DNA of 35,116 nucleotides. Origin: a virus. The stretch lies in IMG/VR virus record IMGVR_UViG_3300045999_005729, positions 1 through 35,116 of that record. One strand, 5' to 3'. Both the position numbers and the translations under genes were made by a program. Positions 15,806 through 22,958 of this stretch are shown here, in pieces. The notes beneath the pieces are model-generated. The model searched no databases, was not told the origin of the DNA, and saw nothing but the letters and a program-made list of their open reading frames with translations. The stretch's first letter is position 1, and every line of letters starts with the position of its first letter.

Positions 15806-17032
15806 ATGCAAGAAAATTCGCTTTTAGGTTTGGGAAATCTTTTTAGAAATGCGTTTCGTGGAACTGATAGATTAACTAGAATGATGCCTTTATGGAATGG
15901 TTTTAATATTGGAAATTTTAACGCTCCTCAGGTTATTTGGGAAACGGTCAATAACAACGAATATCATTTGTTTTCGACAACCTCAGAAATTTACATCCCG
16001 ATAATGAAAAAAGCATCAATGTTTTCAAATGGGCGTTTCGTGGTCAAAGATTATAAAACGAATGAACCGATAGAAAACCACCCTTTGATTAAGTTGCTTG
16101 AAAAACCAAACCCGTTAATGAATCGTAACGAATGGTTAATTTCAGTATCAGTAAATCATGATATTTATGGAAACGTTTACATTTATAAGAATCAACCGTC
16201 TGTCTTATCAGAATATCCAACAACATTGGTAAACCTACCAAACGATGATATAGCGATGAAATTAAGCGGTGTTAAGTACAAACAAACCGAACTAAGCGAA
16301 ATAATCCAAAAGTATTTTTTACAGTCAAATAATGAAGAATTTGAACCTAGCGAAATAATCCATATCAAAAACTTTTCAAAGAATGGTATTAAAGGAGAAT
16401 CAATTTTAAATTCACTTGAAATGCCTATTACAAACGCTAGAGGTGCGCATGGTTTTAATAACGTCAATATCACAAAACGTGGTGCAATTGGTGTTATTTC
16501 TCCAAAGGTAAACCCTAACGGAATGACTGCATTAGTTCCTAACGATAGAATGGAAATCGAGAAAGATTTTAAAGACGAAAACGGAATATTTGATAATCAA
16601 AGTGCAATACGCATCGTAAACAAACCAATTGATTATACTCAGCTTTCACTTGGTATTAAGGATCAAATGATTTTTGAAACTATTTCTTTGACAATGCAAC
16701 GAGTAATTGATGCAATTGGATTGAATGATAACCTATTCAGTAAAGATAAAGGCGCAACGTTTAACAATGCAAACACTTATCTTAAATCAGCTTATCAAGA
16801 CTGTATTATTCCATTTGCTGAAAAGTTTTGCTTTGCTTTAAATGATTCTTTAGGATTGACTGATAAAGGTATTTATGTTGAATTGGATTATTCATTTTTA
16901 CCATGTATGCAAGTTGACCAAAAAGCCGAAGCGGAAACTGCACAAACTAAAGCAAATGCAATTCAAGGACTTGTTTCTATTGGTTATTCACTTACTGAAG
17001 CTGAGTCGTTGCTTGGTATTTCATCGAAGTAA
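15806..17032 (+). CDS. Portal protein (HK97 family), the only plus-strand gene
   Basis: This 408-residue protein, read from ATG 15806 (a TTG at 15785 is rejected because it lies in the -7 element), forms the dodecameric portal at the capsid vertex. Recognisable stretches are the phage-portal core NHPLIKLLEKPNPLMNRNEW, then HDIYGNVYIY, EIIHIKNFSKNGIKGESILN and a C-terminal QKAEAETAQTKANAIQGLVS stretch that resembles the portal clip-to-wing helix and tail. In related phages the portal gene follows the large terminase on the same strand. Here it is inverted and its last 49 bp run antisense to the terminase C-terminus. Its own divergent promoter region lies at 15728-15805. Confidence 0.9.
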   Translation: MQENSLLGLGNLFRNAFRGTDRLTRMMPLWNGFNIGNFNAPQVIWETVNNNEYHLFSTTSEIYIPIMKKASMFSNGRFVVKDYKTNEPIENHPLIKLLEKPNPLMNRNEWLISVSVNHDIYGNVYIYKNQPSVLSEYPTTLVNLPNDDIAMKLSGVKYKQTELSEIIQKYFLQSNNEEFEPSEIIHIKNFSKNGIKGESILNSLEMPITNARGAHGFNNVNITKRGAIGVISPKVNPNGMTALVPNDRMEIEKDFKDENGIFDNQSAIRIVNKPIDYTQLSLGIKDQMIFETISLTMQRVIDAIGLNDNLFSKDKGATFNNANTYLKSAYQDCIIPFAEKFCFALNDSLGLTDKGIYVELDYSFLPCMQVDQKAEAETAQTKANAIQGLVSIGYSLTEAESLLGISSK

Positions 17033-18420
17033 TTAATATGCAAATCTAAAGCAGTCTTACACAACCCCTCTAAACAGTCGGGTGCATCGTCATGTTTTAC
17101 CGTACCGTTTTTATTGTACTCCATCAAATTACGCATAAACTTATCGTAATCGCTTCCTTTTTCATAGTCTGAACGAAATACACAATACATCTTCATAAAT
17201 CCAGCTAATTGCGTAATTCTTGCATGTTTATTCGATTTAGCTTTTACTGGATTAACTGAAATTATTTTGTTTAGTTTAGGTGCTAATAACTGCCCATACA
17301 TACCGCCACCAAAGTTAGATTCAATCAATACAAACTCAGGAACGTTTCGGTTTAGAATTTCTGCAGTAAGGTCAACATTTAAATCAGTTCCCAATTTGGT
17401 AAATAGCACATCTGTAATGAAAATGCGTTTCATATGTAATATTCCAATAATTACACAATGATTATCCTCTCCAGTATCTGCAATATCCACGTAAGACAAA
17501 CTACCAATCTTATCTTTGAAGTCAATCGCTTTGAAATCTTGGAAAGTAAGTTTTTCTTTTGGAAATAATAATCCCTCTCTAGGTGTTGGATTTTGCATAT
17601 ACTGAGTTTGAAAAACCATTTCATTAACTTTTTCCAAATGTCGTAATTCTTCAATCGTATGCTTTTCATTCCAAAGTGCTGTTCCATCTTCTTTGATTAC
17701 CGGCATACTTACCACGTGCCAATCGTAAGGTTCAATGTCAATCAAATATCCGCAAAGGTCGTTTTGATGTAACCGTTGCATGATAATAATTATCGGAGTT
17801 TCACGGCTATTAACACGATTCCGAATAGTTGAATCAAACTTGAAATTTACTTTGTCTCGCAAAGTTGCGCTTTCTGCATCGTCTGGTTTAATTGGATCGT
17901 CAATAATTATTGCACCGCCAAACTGTATTATTTCTTCATCTTCAAAGTTGGTTTGACCAGCTCCAAATCCAGTTACTTGTCCGCTTGCCGAACGTGCCAA
18001 AACGCCACCGCCCTCAGTAGTGTACCATTTATCTTTTGCTTTGGAGTCTTTTTTAATTTGCACCCATGGGAATAAATCTTGGTATTGTTGTGACTGAATA
18101 AGGTCTTTTATTGATTCGGAGTTGTCAAGTGCCAAAGTGTCTGAATATGACAAATGAATAAACCTAGATTTTGGATTATTAGCAATTGACCATGAAATAA
18201 ACATTTTTACAACTATCTCGGTCTTTCCGTAACGTGGTGCAACATTGAATATCGTTCTATTGTTTTGACCGCTTGCAATTAGTGTACATTCATCAAATAG
18301 TACTTGGTGGTGTGAATTGACACTAAAACGCTTTCCGTTTAATTCTTTGAAGAAATAACGAGTGAAAAAAGAAAAGTCCTTTAAACATTTTGCACGTATC
18401 AGTTCAATTTCAGTAATCAT
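16984..18420 (-). CDS. terL: Terminase large subunit
   Basis: This 478-residue packaging motor has an N-terminal ATPase and a C-terminal RNase H-like nuclease. Walker A is APRYGKTE (residues 61-68), Walker B AIIIDD (170-175) and the coupling motif MQRLHQND (214-221). Nuclease acidic residues appear in SYVDIADTGED (D312 region), FVLIESNF (E367) and VKHDDAPDCLEG (D444-D445). It starts in a short overlap with the small terminase gene (18410-18420). Its 3' end overlaps the convergent portal gene by 49 bp, so the last 15 residues are antisense to the portal C-terminus. All motifs look intact. Confidence 0.97.
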   Translation of the reverse strand: MITEIELIRAKCLKDFSFFTRYFFKELNGKRFSVNSHHQVLFDECTLIASGQNNRTIFNVAPRYGKTEIVVKMFISWSIANNPKSRFIHLSYSDTLALDNSESIKDLIQSQQYQDLFPWVQIKKDSKAKDKWYTTEGGGVLARSASGQVTGFGAGQTNFEDEEIIQFGGAIIIDDPIKPDDAESATLRDKVNFKFDSTIRNRVNSRETPIIIIMQRLHQNDLCGYLIDIEPYDWHVVSMPVIKEDGTALWNEKHTIEELRHLEKVNEMVFQTQYMQNPTPREGLLFPKEKLTFQDFKAIDFKDKIGSLSYVDIADTGEDNHCVIIGILHMKRIFITDVLFTKLGTDLNVDLTAEILNRNVPEFVLIESNFGGGMYGQLLAPKLNKIISVNPVKAKSNKHARITQLAGFMKMYCVFRSDYEKGSDYDKFMRNLMEYNKNGTVKHDDAPDCLEGLCKTALDLHINYFDEIPSNDSASVSE

Positions 18421-18910
18421 TCTCTAAATCCTCAGCTTTTTTCTTTGCTTGTTCGGGTGTTAATTGGTTTATTGATTGTCCATTTGTGGTTACATCGGTT
18501 TGGTCTTTGATACCTTGAATACGTGCTACTAAATTAGAGTTAAACGCTCCTAGCATAGCCCCCTCTATTTGTTGACAGTCGATTGTAGTTTCGATAAGTT
18601 CAATGACCTCCAAAAAATCCTTGCTACATTTCTTCTTAAATTCACGCATCCAGTTCTCTGAAACGCCTAAAAACAGCATAAAACCGCTACGTGTGTAAGG
18701 TCTTCTATGCTCCTTTGTTTCAATATTGGTTTTTTCTTCATACTCGGTAACTTTCTTAGCGTTCCAAGATTGGTCTCTGTCGCAAGTTTCAAAATATTCA
18801 AATGCGGATTTCATCAATTGCTCAGGGTCACTAAAAATAGCGTCACGTCCGCTTTTTGAGCGAAGTTTCCAAAACTGATTAAACGGTTTGAATAAATTAT
18901 CCTTTTCCAT
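18410..18910 (-). CDS. terS: Terminase small subunit, P22 gp3-like
   Basis: This 166-residue DNA-recognition protein of the packaging complex contains a pattern typical of the gp3-like DNA-packaging family: FSDPEQLMKSAFEYFETCDR near the N-terminus, RRPYTRSGFMLFLGVSENW in the middle, then IELIETTIDCQQIEGAMLGA and FNSNLVARIQGIKDQTD. The first part is a helix-turn-helix-like DNA-binding region. The gene overlaps the large terminase by 11 bp. gp3-like small terminases are known from headful (pac) phages, which agrees with the overlapping contig ends, but a pac site cannot be located by eye. Confidence 0.88.
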   Translation of the reverse strand: MEKDNLFKPFNQFWKLRSKSGRDAIFSDPEQLMKSAFEYFETCDRDQSWNAKKVTEYEEKTNIETKEHRRPYTRSGFMLFLGVSENWMREFKKKCSKDFLEVIELIETTIDCQQIEGAMLGAFNSNLVARIQGIKDQTDVTTNGQSINQLTPEQAKKKAEDLENDY

Positions 18911-18912
18911 AA

Positions 18913-19224
18913 CTATAACCTAAATTTACCTTTGTGCTTATCAATATCGGAGTAACTTGATTCAAGAATATACCCAAGTTGAACGTCCCAAAACTCAATT
19001 AAAACCTTATCACTTGTTGAATATTCGTATTTGATTTTTTCGCCTTGCTCAACTATTACTGTGTCGCTTTCAGTAAGTGTAATATCTCCTGAGTTTTTTT
19101 GAATGGTAATACTAGCTTGACCGCCAATAATATCAACAAACATCTTCTTTTGTACTCCACTTGAACACGCATACATTGACAAAAACAATGATGCGATAAT
19201 TGATATTTTAATTAGTTTTTTCAT
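18913..19224 (-). CDS. Putative lipoprotein next to the terminase genes
   Basis: This 103-residue protein begins MKKLIKISIIASLFLSMYAC followed by two serines, a type II signal peptide with a lipid-attached cysteine at residue 20 (the -1 residue is Ala; -2 and -3 are less typical). The remaining ~80 residues are beta-rich and hydrophilic (VDIIGGQASITIQKNSGDIT, VEQGEKIKYEYSTSDKVLIE). It would be exported and anchored in a membrane. In phages such lipoproteins often act in superinfection exclusion or lysis inhibition. Here that is only a possibility. The start overlaps the end of the upstream membrane-protein gene by 17 bp. Confidence 0.65.
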   Translation of the reverse strand: MKKLIKISIIASLFLSMYACSSGVQKKMFVDIIGGQASITIQKNSGDITLTESDTVIVEQGEKIKYEYSTSDKVLIEFWDVQLGYILESSYSDIDKHKGKFRL

Positions 19225-19516
19225 ATCCTGATTCTTTTAATTTTCGCATTGATACTGTCATTACAACAACTGCATAAACTGTGATTAATACAACCTGACA
19301 AGCAAGGAATATTAACCAACCTATCCAATCAAAAAGTAGGAAACCCCACAACTCGATATGTGCAAAGATAAGATAAATAGTATCTCGTTGTACCATTTGC
19401 TTTTCAGTTACCCAAACTTGCAACATCGGTTGACCTTTCCAAATTAGTAAGCAATTCATTATTCGCACTTGCAAATAGATAATAATCGCTAGGATTGCTA
19501 AAAGTGTGTTTTTCAT
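19208..19516 (-). CDS. Small polytopic membrane protein
   Basis: This 102-residue protein has an N-terminal hydrophobic segment (LLAILAIIIYLQV, residues 5-17) and a long hydrophobic region at residues 46-88 that can form two helices (IYLIFAHIELWGFLLFDWIG; LIFLACQVVLITVYAVVVM), giving three TM segments and a charged C-terminus (SMRKLKESGYEKTN). It lies among other small membrane proteins and a lipoprotein, with overlaps on both sides, so it is in one operon with them. It could be a holin, an antiholin or an exclusion protein; no family was recognised. Confidence 0.6.
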   Translation of the reverse strand: MKNTLLAILAIIIYLQVRIMNCLLIWKGQPMLQVWVTEKQMVQRDTIYLIFAHIELWGFLLFDWIGWLIFLACQVVLITVYAVVVMTVSMRKLKESGYEKTN

Positions 19517-19764
19517 CTTTTAAAAATTAATGGTTTATTTTCGTTTCTGTTGATCCAACTAATTGCATCGTGTTTTTTGTTGAATCGTTTTACAATTGCA
19601 CCTTTTCTGATTCCTGAATCAATTACCACTTCCCACGCATTGTGAAATTTTGACTTTTTGATTCTAAATTCTACTTCGATTTTTTCCGTTCGGTATCGGA
19701 GTATAAAAACAATTGCAAAGTATGTTACTACAATTGTTGCTAAAATTATCAATGCTATTTTCAT
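19513..19764 (-). CDS. Single-TM protein with C-terminal beta domain, paralogue-like pair member
   Basis: This 83-residue protein has an N-terminal TM segment (IALIILATIVVTYFAIVFIL) and a soluble domain of about 55 residues with KIEVEFRIKKSKFHNAWEVV and a closing VKRFNKKHDAISWINRN. The closing pattern (KRF, then acidic AI-W-N) recurs in the 72-residue protein at 21596-21814 (LKRFKTNEEAIEWYNEN), which has the same layout, so the two may be diverged duplicates. The start overlaps the gene upstream by 4 bp. Function unknown. Confidence 0.6.
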   Translation of the reverse strand: MKIALIILATIVVTYFAIVFILRYRTEKIEVEFRIKKSKFHNAWEVVIDSGIRKGAIVKRFNKKHDAISWINRNENKPLIFKR

Positions 19765-20090
19765 ATTCTTTCCATGTAATTAAGGCTAATTGGTAAGCCA
19801 GTTAATAAACTATTATTCACAAACAAAGATGCTGAAGCTGGTATGTCGTGCCAAAGTTCAACTTCATTATCAAGAATTTTAACAACTACAAAATCCTTTG
19901 TAAATACTTTTTCTCCTGAAAGTGTGTTTTGAATATATCCTCTTTTTTTCAAGTAATTCTCAATCATTTTCTCTGTAACTTCTTTGCTAGATTCCTTTGA
20001 TTGGATTTTACTCAAAGCCTGAATATACAACATTTCGATGTGTGTGTTTATTCTTTCTTTAGCCTCTTTAAATATTTGCTCGATATTCAT
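19761..20090 (-). CDS. Hypothetical helical protein, first gene after an internal promoter
   Basis: This 109-residue soluble protein starts with a helical, charged region (IFKEAKERINTHIEMLYIQA, then KEVTEKMIENYLKKRGYIQN) and ends with a beta-like part containing VVVKILDNEVELWHDIPASA. There are no cysteines and no membrane segment. The gene has tandem -7-like elements six bases upstream of its ATG and overlaps the next gene by 4 bp. No family was recognised. Confidence 0.6.
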   Translation of the reverse strand: MNIEQIFKEAKERINTHIEMLYIQALSKIQSKESSKEVTEKMIENYLKKRGYIQNTLSGEKVFTKDFVVVKILDNEVELWHDIPASASLFVNNSLLTGLPISLNYMERI

Positions 20091-20095
20091 ATTCT

Positions 20096-20111
20096 CAAAT
20101 GTACAAATTTA
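20096..20111 (-). promoter_or_regulatory. Tandem promoter -7 elements upstream of 19761-20090
   Basis: Two adjacent elements on the minus strand, TACATTTG (20103-20096) and TAAATTTG (20111-20104), both match TAnnTTTG. They lie 6-21 bases before the ATG at 20090, so the leader would be very short or nil. No -33 TTG is seen at the expected distance. Confidence 0.4.
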
Positions 20112-20115
20112 TTTT

Positions 20116-20235
20116 CTATTCAGGCGTCACGCCACTACATTTCGCAACTATCGCAATTATAACAACAATTGCAACTCCAAAGATTAACCGCTCAAAGTTT
20201 TTACCAAGCGGTTCGTGTCGGTTGAATTTTCTCAT
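20116..20235 (-). CDS. 39-residue single-TM peptide
   Basis: ATG 20235 to TAG 20116-20118 encodes a peptide with a basic N-terminus (MRKFNRHEPLGKNFER) and one hydrophobic helix (LIFGVAIVVIIAIVA, residues 17-31), followed by KCSGVTPE. Its ATG overlaps the TGA stop of the preceding gene as ATGA, a strong sign of coupled translation, and it fills what would otherwise be a 140-bp gap. The topology is N-in, C-out by the positive-inside rule. Possible roles include a toxin-like, holin-modulating or exclusion peptide; none is shown by the sequence. Confidence 0.65.
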   Translation of the reverse strand: MRKFNRHEPLGKNFERLIFGVAIVVIIAIVAKCSGVTPE

Positions 20236-20471
20236 AGTTTTTCGTGTTTATATTTTACTAAATCTTTTTCAATATCAATCAAAATTGACTCAGTTGGATA
20301 TGTAACTCCAGTACTTGTTTTACCAGTCATGTGTCTGTATACTCCAATAAAATCACCGCAAAAAGTACCAATATTTACATCATAATCAATAATGTCAAAT
20401 GCAACCCTATTTGATTCTACATAGAGTTTCAATCCATGTTTTTTTCCTAATTCAATTATTTGTTTTTTCAT
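20232..20471 (-). CDS. Hypothetical protein, 79 residues
   Basis: This soluble protein begins MKKQIIELGKKHGLKLYVES and continues with beta-like segments containing RVAFDIIDYDVNIGTFCGDF and VGVYRHM, then a Gly/Thr-rich turn and a helical end (ESILIDIEKDLVKYK). It overlaps its upstream neighbour by 20 bp and its downstream 39-residue neighbour by 4 bp. It is not recognised. It may be a small DNA- or protein-binding accessory factor. Confidence 0.55.
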   Translation of the reverse strand: MKKQIIELGKKHGLKLYVESNRVAFDIIDYDVNIGTFCGDFIGVYRHMTGKTSTGVTYPTESILIDIEKDLVKYKHEKL

Positions 20472-20715
20472 CTTCTTGATATTTTCCTATTGTTAACTGA
20501 ATAGCACTCCTAATAACTGAATCAGGATTTATACTATTACCACTTTCAAGCATTACTTCTAACATCTCAAATAACTGCATCATTTCAATTATTCGCTGTT
20601 GTTGTTGTTGTGCTTGTTCACATTCATTCCATACTTTTAACAATGCTTGTTGAACGCTTAAACTTTCAGGATAAGCTGTTTCAAGTTGTATCTCTTTAAT
20701 TCTTTCTGTTGTCAT
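20452..20715 (-). CDS. Gln-rich helical protein of a common Bacteroidota phage family
   Basis: This 87-residue protein contains the opening pattern IQLETAYPESLSVQQALLKV, then WNECEQAQ and a run of five Gln. That opening is familiar from small uncharacterised Bacteroidota phage proteins. It is helical throughout and likely oligomeric. It has no catalytic motif. Overlaps with both neighbours (4 and 20 bp) place it in the accessory operon. Confidence 0.6.
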   Translation of the reverse strand: MTTERIKEIQLETAYPESLSVQQALLKVWNECEQAQQQQQRIIEMMQLFEMLEVMLESGNSINPDSVIRSAIQLTIGKYQEDEKTNN

Positions 20716-20936
20716 AGTTTTTCAATTTGGTGTACATCAATTAATTCAAATATTATTCCACTTGGAATGCTTATTTTTTTTGAAGGATTTACTCTTTCAG
20801 TAGCCATAAATTGAAACTTTTTATTATCTCTATGGTCTAAATATTCTCTGACAATACAAATAAAATAACATTTCTTTTTGTCCCATCCTTTAAATGTTAA
20901 TGTTACAGTATCTCCACTTTTCCAATTACTCTCCAT
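20712..20936 (-). CDS. Hypothetical small beta-rich protein
   Basis: This 74-residue protein starts MESNWKSGDTVTLTFKGWDK and has the look of a small beta-barrel (SH3-like) fold: KSGDTV, a strand-rich middle (CYFICIVREYLDHRD) and IIFELIDVHQIEKL at the end. Two cysteines are present. No family was recognised. Overlaps with both neighbours support it as a translated gene. Confidence 0.55.
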   Translation of the reverse strand: MESNWKSGDTVTLTFKGWDKKKCYFICIVREYLDHRDNKKFQFMATERVNPSKKISIPSGIIFELIDVHQIEKL

Positions 20937-21117
20937 ACACCAATTTTATAAATTTTTCTAAATCTCTGTGGTCGTTGATGCCGAATACTTGAAAGTCGTT
21001 TAAGAATATTTTTATTCCTAATTCATCAAATGAAACATCGATGTCTTCAAATGAATACATATCTAAATCGTTGTGAAACTCAAAGTCTAACGCTCTTAGT
21101 TGGTTATCTGTTATCAT
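20926..21117 (-). CDS. Hypothetical acidic protein, 63 residues
   Basis: This small acidic protein (many Asp, Glu and Phe residues, e.g. YSFEDIDVSFDELGIKIFLN) has no cysteines, TM segment or signal. Its strongly negative charge could point to DNA mimicry, as in small phage anti-restriction proteins, but there is no direct support for that. It overlaps the gene before it by 4 bp and the one after by 11 bp. Confidence 0.5.
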   Translation of the reverse strand: MITDNQLRALDFEFHNDLDMYSFEDIDVSFDELGIKIFLNDFQVFGINDHRDLEKFIKLVYGE

Positions 21118-21326
21118 TGTATGTTTCTATTAGATATTTCTTCCCAATAACTATGACCTTGTGGTGTTTTGTCAAACATAAATGCACCTGAAATAAACCA
21201 CCAAAATTTTTCATTTTCCCAATTCGTTTGAGTTTCAAAATTATATTGTGTATTATCACAATTCTCCCGAAACTCTTTTTGTTCTTTCTCGCTTAAGAAA
21301 GAAAACCAGTAACTACCTTTTTTCAT
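21114..21326 (-). CDS. Aromatic-rich hypothetical protein
   Basis: This 70-residue protein is unusually rich in Trp, Phe and Tyr (six Trp), with YWFSFLSEKEQKEFRENC and EKFWWFISGAFMFDKTPQGH. It has a helix-like N-terminus with an acidic-aromatic middle and resembles small proteins of unknown function that recur in Flavobacterium phages. It overlaps the preceding gene by 14 bp. Function unknown. Confidence 0.55.
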   Translation of the reverse strand: MKKGSYWFSFLSEKEQKEFRENCDNTQYNFETQTNWENEKFWWFISGAFMFDKTPQGHSYWEEISNRNIQ

Positions 21327-21594
21327 AATATTTATTTAATTTTTTATGCAACTTTTTTTCGTAATAGCTTGAATTTTTACCAAGAATCCAACAAATGGCT
21401 ATCCACCTAATTAATTTAATTGATTCAATATCTATTGAGATACAAAGTAGTAATCTTTTTTTATCAGATAAACTTTCAATAACGTTATCAATATCATTTT
21501 GTGTAATATCATTGTTTTCCTTAAAACTATTTTTACTCAAAACATAATTAACATAGTTATTCATATCTTTGTTTATTGGTATATTTTCACACAT
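21313..21594 (-). CDS. Hypothetical protein, 93 residues
   Basis: This protein is Asn/Lys-rich with a hydrophilic N-terminus, an acidic helix (NDIDNVIESLSDKKRLLLCI) and a moderately hydrophobic helix (IKLIRWIAICWILGKN) that may touch the membrane but is short for a TM span. It ends in a basic tail (KKLHKKLNKYYEKR). It begins one base after the gene upstream stops and overlaps the next by 14 bp. Its AT-rich codon use is more extreme than its neighbours. Confidence 0.55.
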   Translation of the reverse strand: MCENIPINKDMNNYVNYVLSKNSFKENNDITQNDIDNVIESLSDKKRLLLCISIDIESIKLIRWIAICWILGKNSSYYEKKLHKKLNKYYEKR

Positions 21595-21595
21595 C

Positions 21596-21814
21596 TCAAA
21601 TACAATTTTCGTTATACCACTCTATCGCTTCCTCGTTTGTTTTAAATCGCTTTAAATGCGTCTTTTTAACTCTGTGACGAATAACAAAATATCCCTCAAT
21701 AAATCTAATCTCGTAAGTCGGTTTTTTACTATCTAAGTAAACCAACCACGCAAAGAATAGGATAATGAAACAAATACCGAATCCTAATGCTTCGTAATTA
21801 ACTGAATTTTCCAT
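21596..21814 (-). CDS. Single-TM protein with C-terminal beta domain, paralogue-like pair member
   Basis: This 72-residue protein has an N-terminal TM segment (LGFGICFIILFFAWLVYL, residues 10-27) and a short soluble domain with TYEIRFIEGYFVIRHRVKKT and a closing HLKRFKTNEEAIEWYNEN. Layout and C-terminal pattern match the 83-residue protein at 19513-19764. The C-terminal domain is expected to face the cytoplasm. Function unknown. It is in the same run as the ParB-like and RHH-like genes. Confidence 0.6.
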   Translation of the reverse strand: MENSVNYEALGFGICFIILFFAWLVYLDSKKPTYEIRFIEGYFVIRHRVKKTHLKRFKTNEEAIEWYNENCI

Positions 21815-21816
21815 AA

Positions 21817-22059
21817 TTAATCGTTTTGAATGTGAATTGTTAAACCTTCTTTTAGGATTGGTTGGAAAGAATTTTTATCCCAACTAGTAAAAAATTCTCC
21901 TTTACGGCTCCAATCACAAGGTATACATGTACCCTCAAATGAATAATTATCACATTTACCATTTGTAAATACTATATGCCCAATTTTTGAAGTAACCCAC
22001 TGAGGCTTTGACCAATCAATTTCCTCGTTAACTTCTTTGTTTAAAATTGTTGTTTTCAT
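21817..22059 (-). CDS. Hypothetical protein, 80 residues
   Basis: The start is taken at ATG 22059, which overlaps the TGA of the RHH-like gene; a GTG one codon upstream is less likely. It is a soluble protein with three Trp in a DWSKPQWVTSKIGHIVFTNG segment and a CDNYSFEGTCIPCDWSRKG stretch with three cysteines, perhaps a small metal site although the spacing is irregular. Not recognised. Confidence 0.55.
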   Translation of the reverse strand: MKTTILNKEVNEEIDWSKPQWVTSKIGHIVFTNGKCDNYSFEGTCIPCDWSRKGEFFTSWDKNSFQPILKEGLTIHIQND

Positions 22060-22202
22060 CACTTTGATTTTTTAGTTTCGTACTCTCGATAATTCTCTGC
22101 TAACTTTTTGTATTCGTCAGCGTATTTGGCAGTCACTTTGGCTTGCACCATAACCGCATCTTTTACTTTCTTTCTTCCAGCGTTTCTGTCGTTCTTACTC
22201 AT
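22059..22202 (-). CDS. 47-residue basic protein, possible ribbon-helix-helix regulator
   Basis: ATG 22202 to TGA 22059-22061. The sequence opens MSKNDRNAGRKKVKDAVMVQ and continues AKVTAKYADEYKKLAENYRE. The GRKK lead, a short strand (VMVQAKV) and an AxxYADEYKKLAE helix resemble ribbon-helix-helix (Arc/CopG-type) proteins of Bacteroidota phages, although it is short for a complete domain. It overlaps the ParB-like gene upstream as ATGA, so the two are probably made together. A DNA-binding role is inference. Confidence 0.55.
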   Translation of the reverse strand: MSKNDRNAGRKKVKDAVMVQAKVTAKYADEYKKLAENYREYETKKSK

Positions 22203-22894
22203 GCGATAATTGTTTTTTTATTTGTTTTTTTGCGTTTATTTAAGATGTTTTCAAAAACTTTTAAATAGTCCATCATTGTAGCTTGTTGCCTTACAATTTG
22301 AATATTATCTAATACTTTATTTACATCTGATATTTCAAGATTATTAAACAGAACAACAACTGCATGAACAAAGTTTTTTGTTTTCCAAAATGGCAAATAT
22401 TTTTTTGATTCAAATAAAAACTCAACAATTTTATACCTATTCGAATTTATAACAAAATCTTTACCATCTCTTATTTTTTTTGAAGATGACGATCCTGACG
22501 CACCTGAACTAAGAACAATTAGAATTGAATTTGAAATTCCTAAATGATAAGTTTCTTCAAAATTAACAAGCGTTTCGTAGCATGGTATTCCTTTTGAAGC
22601 GTAAGATTTAATCCAATCTCCTAAACTCCAAACTAATTGATTCATGTTTAAAGAAATCATTGCTTTATTCATATCAATATTAATTACTGAATAAATAATT
22701 GGTAATCCTAATTCTTTTAACGCTTGAAATCTATGTTGACCATCAATAATAACCATTGATTCATTTACAATTACTGGTCTTGATTCTATAAAACCAATAT
22801 CCTCAATTGATTTTTTTAATCTTTTAACTAATCCAACATTGATTTGTCTGTTATTATCCATCATAGTGAATAATTCATAATTTTTTGTTTCCAT
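22199..22894 (-). CDS. ParB-like (ParB/Sulfiredoxin) domain protein
   Basis: This 231-residue protein has an N-terminal ParB-like domain at residues ~14-75: NRQINVGLVKRLKKSIEDIG, a VIVNESMVIIDGQHRFQAL stretch (the conserved DGQHR signature) and KELGLPIIYSVI. The middle is helical and a Ser/Gly-rich linker (SSGASGSSSSKK) precedes the C-terminal part. In this family the domain binds nucleotide and is found in partition proteins, phage nucleases and phage regulators. A segregation role is not supported because no ParA is present. It has its own promoter 29-36 bases upstream and heads the accessory operon. Confidence 0.8.
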   Translation of the reverse strand: METKNYELFTMMDNNRQINVGLVKRLKKSIEDIGFIESRPVIVNESMVIIDGQHRFQALKELGLPIIYSVINIDMNKAMISLNMNQLVWSLGDWIKSYASKGIPCYETLVNFEETYHLGISNSILIVLSSGASGSSSSKKIRDGKDFVINSNRYKIVEFLFESKKYLPFWKTKNFVHAVVVLFNNLEISDVNKVLDNIQIVRQQATMMDYLKVFENILNKRKKTNKKTIIA

Positions 22895-22922
22895 AATTTT
22901 TATTTTTCGTTTAAATATTTCA

Positions 22923-22930
22923 GCAAATAT
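22923..22930 (-). promoter_or_regulatory. Promoter -7 element for the ParB-like gene
   Basis: TATATTTG on the minus strand matches TAnnTTTG and lies 29 bases before the ATG at 22894. No TTG is at the expected -33 position. The 64-bp AT-rich gap 22895-22958 otherwise contains nothing recognisable. Confidence 0.5.
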
Positions 22931-22958
22931 AATACTATTTTTTTAATAAACTAATATT

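Noticed and set aside
17451-17687. 78-residue minus-strand frame within terL
   Set aside because: It is an alternative frame inside the intact large terminase gene.
20099-20305. 68-residue plus-strand frame
   Set aside because: It overlaps the coupled 39-residue TM peptide and its neighbour; those explain the region better.
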